A stretch of 64,000 nt of DNA from Ectobius pallidus. Taxonomy: Eukaryota; Arthropoda; Insecta; Blattodea; Ectobiidae. The position numbers and the translations under genes are program-made. Below the pieces are notes generated by a model, which worked only from the letters and a program-made list of their open reading frames with translations, had not been told where the DNA came from and made no database searches. The stretch spans positions 178,248,825 to 178,312,824 of the forward strand of contig CAXKWD010000006.1 in the NCBI GenBank assembly GCA_964059195.1. Direction: 5' to 3'. This document shows positions 43,013-55,000 of the stretch, in pieces (within the stretch, counting starts at the first letter, position 1; the number at the start of each line of letters is the position of its first letter).

Positions 43013-46000
43013 TAATAATGTTTTATGTTGAGTGGCCATTTCTTCTAGGTTCAATACAAATACATCATTATGCATATATATTCAATACAGCTGGTACAGC
43101 TTGCACTAAAACACAGTCATGAAGAAACCAAAATTACGAAAGAATGTAGGAAAAACAAAGTAGGCCTACATTGTGTACATTAACAACTGAGAGCCCAATT
43201 GAATGTAAATAAAATCAGGTAAACTGATGTAACAAAGTGCCAGTATGCTTTTTAAGTAGATTTCGAAGAAAAATCTACCTATTGCAATCGATATCTTGTC
43301 ATGACTTTAGAAAAATTCTTTCATATCTTTTCGTTTGAATAAATTAGAGTACTCCCTATGGAGTTCACAGTGACACCAACCATTCGAGGGGTTTGGGGGT
43401 ACGAGAGAGGGCGGGGGGATGGAAATTCGACAATTTTGAAGCCACGATTTGTGGGGTATCGTTGAAAAGCTCTTGATGAGTACTCTACAAATCAATAACT
43501 AGTTTCTTGATAGTTCTCATATAAGGCGAGATTTGAATGTTTGAAACGGTGCTCTTTCCTCTTTTTTGCAGTTATTATTGCGGGTTTGTCATGCCAAGGC
43601 TAAAGAAGAAGAGTGCTGCGCAGCGACAGTAAATTAAACGAAAAGCACTTCGAAATCTACCTCAGCCTGTAGGCCTGCTTGAAGAGATTTTTTAATCAGT
43701 GATAAACGCAATTGTGATAGGCCAATGCAGAAAAGTTATTTTTGTAATAGACCTCCGAGTTAAACTCCAAAAACAAAAAGAGCTGGCAATAATAATAATG
43801 ATGCAATAGGCCTACGATTCGCTGATATGTCTGTTTCAAGTTTAAAGCAGCCTTAAAGTTTATGAATGATAAAAAGTCAATATGAAATCTATCTGTCAGG
43901 AATTACATTAGGTATATTGCTGCACAGGAACGAATATGAAAAATACTCACATTAAAATATAGCCTAATGTAAATATCGGTAGTCTACATAACCATAGAAT
44001 GCACAATATAATATCAACATTCAACGGCTAGTTGTTATAAATCGGTTATTTACATTATTTAAATTATTATTTACCCACACTGACATCGTTATGAAGAAAC
44101 AAATCAATCATGGTTGCTAACAATATCAATATATGATTGGCAATTTGTTACGTTATTTTAATATATTGTGGGCCATGGAAGAGTATTCATTACAAAATTA
44201 ATATTGATATACTCGTTATTTCGGTACCGGTCAACCGATTTGGCCCAAATTCAATAGGCTTGTACCCAACAACGTCATAAATTCGAATACCAAGTTTCAT
44301 GAAAATCCGATAAAGCTTGGAGATATCGCGCGTGCAGACACACAGACAGACATTTCCCAGTTCACCATACAATCTCAGAAAGCATCTTTTTTTTTTTAAT
44401 TAAGCTGTATTTATACTCCTTTTATCTGCGAGGCCATATCATAGTGCCTATAAAAGTAGGCTATGCCATGAAACTGTTCATTGTCAATTGTTTGTATTGT
44501 TGGTGTATTTTTATGGAGTAAATTTCAACTGTTGTTAATTTAAATGGATATGATACAGGATGATACATCGTATGAAAATATACAATACGGCATTTGCTTC
44601 TACGACTGGAGAAACCATGAAATTGACGGGCCACGGGATTTGAACCGGGGACCTCCTGAAAGAAAGCACCATCGTGGCCCTTAATAAACTGATATTGTAA
44701 TCTTGTATTACGACCTTTTCCTGTAATGAACATAATGCGATTTTATCTGGGTAGTTGTTGAGCACGTAGAGCATTCTGTCACTTCCGGTTCCGGCACGTG
44801 TGAGGCACGACTCGATTACAAACCCCGCACCTGAACTAGGAAAATGGGCAATAAGGGGGTACTCGGTTATTAGGTTGGAAAATGTAGATACTTATCATCA
44901 GGGCCCGGATTCTAATGACATGTCATCTTTTTATTGATGCTGCATAGACATTGCCAACTTGTAGATAAATCCTAATCATGGCCTCTAGATTATAGAAGTG
45001 CATTTTTATTTGGTCATTTTATACTTTAATGTATTTATTTCAATTTTACGTCATTATTTAGTCATTTTCGTGTCATTTGCTTCCTTATATAGTCATTTTT
45101 ATGTATTTACTTTAAATAAATCACTAGGTTACTATAATGCAACATTTTTGTAGAATCTACTTTAAAAATAATTTTCTTATTTTTCGTCTCAAATGTTCCA
45201 ATCAAGAACAAAGTTTTTAGACCTACAATATCCTTTCTACATTTACAGTTTTTAGAATTATACTGTACAAAATTAGTCTATATCTTTGTGTGCACAATAA
45301 TAATTTTTATAAATAAAATATCAGTTTTTATGTCATTCTTTGTAATTATTAAGTCATTTTCTTTTAAATTTAGGGTCATTTTATAGATAATTTTTCAAAC
45401 AATTTTAGATCATCAGACACAGTTTTTCAGTAAAATGGAGAAGGCGCTATAAATCTGTAAAGTATCCTAAGTTGTTTAGTGTCTCGGTCCGGGGTGCACT
45501 CAGCCTCGAGAGTCAAACTGAAGAGCTTCTTCTTTAAGATGTCATTAACGGCCGTGACCACATGCCACTAATCATGCCTAGATCGGTCGGACGGTAGGCG
45601 CATTCCCTTCAGGGATGCAGTGACACGGAGTTTAGTTTTTGTTAGGTGAGAAGTATTTCTGTATCCCAAAGTGTTTCTACAGAATCTCTCAGACGTCCCA
45701 CAACTTTTTATTTTATTTTATGTAGGAGGAATTTTTGAAAATGTGTGTATTTCAGGCTTAGAACTTGACGAGTGTAATTAAGGAGACTACATTAAGGGGG
45801 CTCATACACCAAGAGACCATAACCGAGCAGGCATTGCAGTGAAAGTTCAATATCTTCAACACTATTTGCAATAACAACATGAAACTTTGGACATTAGAAG
45901 TATACACTTGAGGCTTGAAATGTGCACAAAAATTATTATAATGTCACAAATATGAAGGTTGATATTAGAAAATTAAAATTTTTGTTTTTCAAAATGTGAT

Positions 46001-49000
46001 AGGGCCTAAGAAACATGATTTCTTGCAAAGGACCAATCTGATTGGTGTAATCTTTTTTTTAATTCACAGCTGACACTATAATCTAGAGGCTAAACCTTCA
46101 ATGAATGCTGTGGTATGCCTGATACAATTTTCAGGGATTTTAAAATTTCAATATCAAATTATTACTAATTTTTTCATATTATGTTCAAAAGTGAAATAAT
46201 CTTGTGTTGCAAATACATCAGATTATTTATGTTTGTCCTCTAGAACACACAAAAATCTATGTGTGTGCAAAATTTCATGCAATTTGGACCATTGCTTTAA
46301 GAGATATTGTGTTTTTTTGTGTTGAAAATATTAAGTTACGGGAAAATGGCTTTGAAAATTCAACATGCAATTCAACTTGACGCACATACTAGCATTTAAA
46401 CTTGCATATCTCCAGTGAATGACCGAATTTAAATATAAAAATTATAGGGTATGTTCAGAAAAGTGTGTTTTTTAATATGAGAGTAAAAAAAATTGAAAAT
46501 TTTGATACTGGTTGGTGTATGAGCCCCCTTTAAGGTACGTAAGTAATGGTGAATATCAAGGAAATCTGCCAGGAAATCTGTGGATCAATTGGGCTGTGAA
46601 TGGGACCAACATGTTATATTATTGAATTCACCCATAGAATTTGGATCTTTTACTTTTGCAGACTTGATTTTTAAAAATGGCTCAACGATTTTGAAAATTT
46701 AGATTTGAGTAATAAAACTTTTTTTTTCCTATAGAAAGAACTCTGAAGATAGTTTACTAGTGTTAATTTTTTATTTTTCTCGGCTTTTTCAACTCTCTTA
46801 GAAGATATATGCAAAGTTGTAGAAGACATACCGGGGATCGAACCCGGGCCTGCACATTTACGGAATAGGATTGAAGAAATGAACTGAAGCGATGGTTTAT
46901 AATTGTGCCTCTGTGGACATCCATAGGAGGAAATGGTTCATCGTAGTTACTTCTTTTTTAATTGTGGCCTTTTTTGTATTCCTATGTCGTCACCTAGAAT
47001 CTTATTTTTTTCAAAGTTCATTATTTAAAAAGATATCAATTAAAAAGTTTTACTACGTTAATAAAAATGTAAATTTCGAAACTTCTATCTAGACTAATAA
47101 AATGGCTATATCCGTATTTCTGCAAAAATGACTTAAGGGGTACTTTACTCGTATCCATTTTCAATTTTTCTAGATTATATCCATTACAGTAGGCGACACA
47201 TGAAAACCTACCACAGTCAAGTTGTAGAGAAAATTAAAATGAACATTTTTTGTTATTAAACACATTTCTTCATACACATGCAGAGTGTGAGAGTTCACCT
47301 TAATGAAAAGAGTAAGAACAAAACTACCCACACTAAAACCAATCCGAACGAGGACCTGGGTTCAAATCTCAAACCTCATGGCCAACTAATTTGTCTTGGG
47401 TTTTTCATGGTTTTCTCATTTGCAAAGGCAATCGCCGGATTTGTAGGACTTGTTTGTTTTCCGTAACTCATCGCCGCTATTATAACCGTTTAAACTGAAT
47501 ATGTCACGATCAATAGAGTTTTTACAAGACCCTACTGGTAAACCTAAACTTCCTAAACACGTGGTATCACCTATTGAACTTAAATTAACTAAGTAACAAT
47601 ATAATAATAATAACTAAAATAGCCTATATATTTCTACTAGCTTAAAAGGCCCGGCGTCACCCGGGTTTTTTACATTTTGTAATTGGGCAAACAAATTCGA
47701 AATGAAACGATTAAAATTAACTATAGATTCATGAACGTTACCCAAGTCATGCATAAACAATTTTATTATAACGATTGACAATTCAACTAGAAACCCGGCT
47801 TCAAGGTGCATTTCACGATTAAATTGCGCTGCCCGAGAAAAAAAAAAGACCTCAGATGGAGTTCTCTAGCAGAAAAAAACCCCACCTAGTGAGTTTCGTC
47901 CAAATGATTAAATGTTTTCCCATTGAGGCGTGCATTCATAATCCTCTTCTGTGTAAATCAGATCTCTGCAAATCGTAAACAAATGAATGAAAATAGCAAT
48001 CGAGCAAGGCCATCTTGAATTAATTTCACAATTGAATACTGTTTTCCACAACAATCGAATCCCTCGTGTGTTTCTTATGGAAGGCATTTCGTGTCCTCGG
48101 AAATACTTGATTTTTGGTGTTAAAAATCAAAATGTTGCAAAATCCTTTCTTAGTGAGTACTTACATTATGAAACGAAGGTACTGTCAAAATTCCAAGTCC
48201 CTACCTATTGTAGTTTAGGCTCTGCGTTGATTCTCTCAGGACAAAGCCACTTATACAAATAGAGAGAAGGTTAAGAAAATTTTTACTTTTGCCGCCAAAA
48301 TAATTTTAGTCACAATAAGATTTTAAAATTCGAATAAGTACATGGTTGGTTAATTGTTACGTTCCAATCCGCAGAATAGCAGTTCGTCAAAAAGTAAATA
48401 ACTTAGAAAAGGAAGATCCAATGTGCAGTGAATATGTGAATAACGAGATTTGATAAATGTTATACGTAGGCCGTGGTTCAGAAACAACAATCAGCATATC
48501 TCTATGAAACAAGATTTTGTTAACTAGTAAATATTATTATGAGTTCTAATATAGTATCCTGCAGATTAAGGAAGGAGAGACGATGGAAGACCTAACGATG
48601 GAGATATAGTGTGCATAGAATAATAATATGGGAGTTAATTGAGGGCTGATAGACACATCCAACGTGACGAATGGCAAAGAGAGCAGATTGTCACCACATC
48701 CCTCTCGCCGCCGACAACTATTTCTAGAATTTGGCTTCTAACTGCTAGGGTGGGAGACTGCCACCTACTTGTTGGCGCGGGCTATTTCCGGCGCGTGGCA
48801 TTGAACCGCACATGTGTTCGAGTCCCCAATTCATTGTGACGTCCTTTCGCATTATTACAAAGCCCTCTGAATATATTAATATCTCCTTTCTATCTGGACC
48901 AATGGAAATCTGTTGTATCACCTCCTACAAAAGTCATAAAGACATAAAGCGATACTCTAATCAGGTCCAGAGACTTGTGCATACGTCATCATTGTCACGG

Positions 49001-52000
49001 CACGTTACTATTCTGGAAATACAGTGAATTTTACGCTGACATCTGTTCAGGAATCAGCATAATATTTTACTAGAAATGTACTCCATAGTTCGGCAACGTT
49101 GCCGTCATCTCCTGTAGGATTATAAACACATAACCTCAACAGCGTAAAAGTTCACTGGTGTCACGCAAAGCCGTGGGAGCTTTCATCCCCATGCAAGATG
49201 TCTTCAATTTTTCATTCCAGCATACAATACTAGAATAAACGCATGTATATTAGCCGATCGTGTTTTGTCCGGAGAAAACAGCCACATTGAAATTTCTCAG
49301 TCTAGAATGCTTTTCAGGCAATTCAATTTCAATTCATTTTACTATCGCTAACCACGTGGTTATCTTCTAGTGGCTTTGTCCTGACAGAGAATCAACGTAG
49401 AGCCTAAACTATAATAGGTAGAGCTTGGAATTTTGACAGTACCTTCGTTTCATAATGTAAGTGCTCACTAAGAAAGGATTTTCAAAAATTTTTATTTTAA
49501 AAGCCAAAAATTAAATGTTTTTGAGGAGACATAATACCTTTCTTACACAGAATTATCAAATCAAATCACCAACAGTAAATTGTTGGCAGTATTCACAGGT
49601 AGCTTGGGAAGTAAATGATACGTGACTTTGACAAATTAGAGAAGCTATCGATAGAATTCATTGGTGTAAATAAATATTGAAGATGAAATCCACGAAAATA
49701 ATGCAGTCACATCACTTTCTCTACCCTGGACATAGAGAAAACAGTACGAGGTATGGTAATGTGTATATTATTATATCACAGGTTTTTGGAGAGAGAAGTA
49801 TGAAAGTGATATTGCTTTCTGTTTATTTTCATCCCCAAAACAGTTTTATGGTATCATGAGAGTGGGAAATAAAATTTTCAGCCTCGATATTACAATTTTA
49901 TCTTACAGGAATTTCTCTACCAGGCTTGCTGTGCACTGTACAAGCGATGGGATGCAAAATTCTAGATCCTCTATGAGCCATAAAAAACTATATCAAGCGT
50001 TTTCTGAGGGAATATTTTGAGTGTAATAAGTCGTTCTTCCTATTTCAAATTATAAATGCCTATATAAGGACCTAGAATTTAAAATTTAAAATCCTTCATA
50101 AGCTAATTTCCAATTACAAAATACAAAACCCGGGCGACGCCGGGTCTTTTAAGCTAGTATATATATAAAAGAGGCTTTGTCCTGACTGACTGACTGAGAA
50201 TCAACGTAGAGCCTGAACTATAATAGGTAGAAACTTGGAATTTTGACAGTACTTTCGTTTCATAATGTAGGTGCTCACTAAGAAAGGAGTTTGAAAAATT
50301 TCGATTTTAAATGCCAAAAATTAAATGTTTTTGAGAAAAATAAGTGGCCCCAAGATAGAACCCTGAGGCACACCCATTGTTTCATAAATGCTGACAACTT
50401 TACATAAGTGTCATGACCAATGCCCGGAAGTAATGTTCTAATAGAAACCCAACTATGCTCCGGAACCAATGAAGAATGCTCTGTCATTTAAGTAATTTTA
50501 ATATTTTACATTCTTTTGTTACCTTAATTACATTATAAATTAGAAAGTAGTAGAAGTTGTATAAATTACGTGCATTGCCAATTATTGTACAGACGGTTCT
50601 CAAAACATTCACTTAGCCAAATTTGCTATAAATGTTTGAATTATAGAGATTTCCACAATATTAAACACCTGTCAGAAATATGCCGTTAAGATGTGACAAA
50701 TTAATAAAATGTGCACAAATTTTAAGCAAATATGTCGCAAAACTAATAAAATATGCAACAATATGCAAACTGAAACCATGGATTTTCTGTTATTTTTTTC
50801 ATGTCTGTTGCAGGTTTCCGGGTGCCGGCTCCGGCTCCAGTCTAACAGATCTCCAATTCCTGGCTGCCTCCCGGAGAACTCCAGGAGGGGGCGTGTTACC
50901 ATCAGCCGGGGCTTCAGGGGGTGGCGTGACTGTTGCACACCATCCCCCGGGCCCTGACTTCCATCCAGCTTACAGGCTCAACCCCTACATGGAACATCTG
51001 TACTCCTCGCTACAGCAGCATTCTAGTCCAGCCGCCTCCTTGCATGGTGAGTCCCCCAAGGTTCCGTTTTGGGACCATTTTCACTGCTACTCACTTATAA
51101 GATTAGTACAGTGAAATGTGAGGAGTTGCAGTTATCGTTCATGAAAGTGTTATGTACAGTAATGATCTCCCAGATCATATTAAGGATGAATGTTTGCTGA
51201 TGATTTGGCACTTAATGCTTCTCATGACAATAATAACCAGGGCCTGGATTCTGATGACCTAAAATTGTTTGAAAAATGACCTATAAAATCACCCTAAATT
51301 TTAAAGAAAATGACTTAATAATTATAAAAAATGACCTAAAAACTGGTAATAATTTATAACAAATTATTATTGTACACACAAAGTTAAAGACTAATTTGTA
51401 CATAATTGTAAAAACTGTAAATAACTGTAATGTTGTGAATGTTCTTTTCTCACGGAAATTTATACTGGCCCTGAGGCACTGGCGAGTGAAAATTCGGCAC
51501 ATCCTTTTGTGGTGTGCAGGATTATATTGTTGTTTATTGAGGGTAAACAGTAGTTTGCACTCTCAGATCCAAGCAGGTGGCAGACTTTGGTACCAAGTCA
51601 ATCTAATAACAATAGTAATGTAATACAAAATTTTGGCGTTTCTTTGATTCTCATTTCCGACTGAGACATGACAAAACTTAACGCCGAATTTTTCCTTCTT
51701 GCATTAAACAAACAACACTTCAAAGACAGCACCGCTAGCGACGAAAAAATGTTAACACACTCAATGTAAAAACTTTAAAATGACTAAATAAGGAAGAAAA
51801 TGACACGAAAATGACAAAATAATGACGTAAAATTGAAATAAATGCCCTAAAAATATAAAATTGCATAAAATGACAAAAAATTACCCAATAAAAATGTATT
51901 TCTGTAATCTAGAGCCCATGGTTAGGATTTATCCACAAGTTGGCAATGTCAATGCAGCATCAATAAAAAGATGACATGTCATCAGAATCCGGGCCCTGAT

Positions 52001-55000
52001 AATGACTCTCTCTACAAAAATGACACTTTATCTATTAACTTCAAGATTGATCTGAAGCCTCATTGTTGCCAAAACACTTGGCATAACTTTGAGCTATAAT
52101 GGAATTATTAATTCTCGGATTACTGTTTGTTATGCCAATGGTGCAGGCCTAATGCTTCTGCTGGTTTAGAATTATAGGCCTATGTGTAGCGTTTATCAAA
52201 CTTGGCATTCTTAATTTACTAAATACGCTGCCGTATTTCGGAAATGTTCTTTAACAACTTTTGAAATGAACTTTTATTTATGACACGCTTTAACAAATAT
52301 AAAATCTGTCTGTATTACAGTTTGCACTGGTAAATAATTGTTCAATCCTTCCACACTTGTTTTAAAAGTAGATAATTTGTTGTGATTTCAGTGTCTGTTT
52401 TATTTCATCTGGTGGAGTGGTTCTCAACCTGATGGCCCCCTCTGAAATTTGAATTGCCCCTTTGAAAACTTGATTCTGGCTGCGGGCCTGTACACGCAGT
52501 GTAAATAAGCTACAACGTAAGACATTGTCTTCCTGTGCTTTATACAAGGTCCAGGATTTTTATTACTTTCTCGCATATACGTAGTATTGTGATAAAATAT
52601 GTTAAACGTTTCCTAAATACCGAAAAAAAGTATTTTTGTAATGACGTCTGTCTGTCTGTCCGTCCGTCTGTCCGTGGACAAGCACAGCGGGTAAACGGTT
52701 CATTGCATTTAATTTATTTTTTGAATTAAGGACTTTTTCGGAATTTCATAGAACCACCCTGAATTTGGTTTTTGTAACTGAAATATTAAGGGGACTTTTC
52801 ATGAAAACGTTTTTAAAAATGTTGATTTTTGAAAAATTGGCTCTTGCGATTTTAATAAAAATGTAAAATCTGAAATTTCTGTGTACGACTAATGAAATGG
52901 CTATATCTGTTTTTCTGTAAAAATTACTTAGGGGGTACTTGACTCGTATCCATTTTCATTTTTTCTAGATTATCTCCATTACAATAGGCGATACATGAAA
53001 ACCTACCACAGTTAAGTTGTAGAGAAAATTAAAATGAAAATGTTTTGTTAAAAACGTTTCTTTATAAAATTAACAGGTATCAAGATAAAAACGAAATAAC
53101 ATGACTTAAATGCGAATTTCAGACACATTTTGATTAAAATATGAATATTCTTTTGTTCCCCATAGTAACAAGAATACTATAATTTAATTATTGTTTGTTT
53201 CATGTTTAATTTGTGTTTGGAGGTCAGGATAAAATTATGACATGTCATTAATTTTGCATGCAGGTTGACAAAGAGTACCAAAAAAATGGATCCATAAGGT
53301 ATTTATTATATTGCCGGTCCTCTTGTAGTTTAGCTTCATAAATAAAATAAATCTCGATATTTTGTTGGCTACTGTTCAGGGCAGGTATTTAATTCAATTT
53401 CTTTATTCGCTGTATAAAAATTGTACAATTTTTTGGCTTTGTCAATTTAAAAATAGAAAACAAACGGAAAGAAAGAAAAATTTTAAGTTTTAAAAATTAC
53501 TAAAAACTACAAAAAATATTTTAAAAATTACAATCACAATAAGGAATGAAATGTTATAATGCAGAGGGTAACTATTCTTCTGAGCTATAGAATAAATGTT
53601 TAAGGAGTAGGCATTTGAGACCTTTGATGTCCTGAGGGAGTTTGTTGCAAAGAATCACACCCTTGTGGGCAATCTCGTTGTTTTGTGATGATCAGGGCCC
53701 GGATTCTAATGACATGTCATCTTTTTTATTGACATTGCCATCTTGTGGATAAATCCTAATCATGGCCTATAAATTATAAAAATACATTTTTATTAGGTCA
53801 TGTTTGTCATTTTATGCAATTTTATATTTTTAGAGCATTTATTTCAGTTTTAGGGCATTACTTTGTCATTTTCATGTCATTTTCTTCCTTATTTAGTCAT
53901 TTTCATGTATTTACATTGAGTGTATTAACTTTTTTCGTCGCTAGCGGTGTTGTCTTTGAAGTGTTGTTTGTTTAATGCAAGAAGGAAAAATTCGGCGTTA
54001 AAGTGTTGTCATGTCTCAGTCGGAAGTGAGAATCAAAGAAACGCCAAAATGTTGTATTATATTAATATTGTTATTAGATTGACTTGGCACCTGCTTGGAT
54101 TTGAGAGTGCAAACTACTGTTTACCCTCAATAAACAACAATATAATCTGGCAGACCACAAAAGGAAATGCCGAATTTTGACTCATCAGTGCCTCAGTGCC
54201 CGTATAAATTTCCGTGAGAAATGAACATTCACACCAGTACAGTTATTTACAGTTTGTACAATTATGTTCAAACTAGTCTATAACTTTGTGTGTACAATAA
54301 TAATTTTTTATAAATAAAATATCAGTTTTTAGGTCATTTTTTATAAATATTAAGTCATTTTCTTTAAAATTTAGGGTCATTTTATAGGTCATTTTTTCAA
54401 ACAATTTTAGGTCATCAGAATCCGGGCCTATTGTCTTATATTCTTGTCAATGTAATAAAATAATCAAAGATTAAAGAGTTTTACTAAAACACTGGCACTG
54501 ATATACCTTCCAGTTTCCTTCACTCTGAACTAGCCCTTTATTTAAAATCGCCAGCTAGTCCTGCATGTGAAGCGAGAAAATGTCGGTAAAGGCGGAGAGT
54601 GTATCGTGTGGTTGCGGCAGGATGATGAGTTTTTGTTCCTGTGGTTACAGGATAGCTAATATAGCAATCATGTTTCCTAGCCAATTAGGTAAGATGGCCG
54701 CCAGCAAACCGCTGCTTTCGTGTTCGTGGCTTGGGCTATAATAATGAAGATCACGTGACCACCGCCGTAATGTCTTCATCTTCCTCCTGGTGCATACCAA
54801 CAACAACATCGACAGTGGCGCCGCGTATACAAGATGCATGTTAATTAAGCATGAGTAACTTACTTAGACGCAAGCTAAAGGAATATTATCTACTTTATGG
54901 AACCCCAAGGTTCATTGCCGCGCTTACCTGAGCCCGCCATTCAATCCTATCCTTCCTAAACAAAAGAAAAGCGGTATTCTTATTTCCTTGTCTTCTGACA

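Larger units (their letters stand above)
2114..50813 (+). other. ci: ci intron 1 (48.7 kb)
   Basis: Bounded by GTGAGT at 2114 and TTGCAG at 50813. No further ci exon was recognised inside it. It holds most of the mobile elements listed here, in both orientations and often nested. A candidate antisense exon lies near its 5' end (2313-2447). Confidence 0.85.

Noticed and set aside
42773..43075. Poly-Leu / poly-Asn reading frames
   Set aside because: They are translations of an (AAT)n microsatellite.
44600..44700. tRNA or SINE on the minus strand
   Set aside because: A B-box-like GGTTCAAATCC and a GGGCCAC/GTGGCCC pair are present, but stems overlap and no A box fits.
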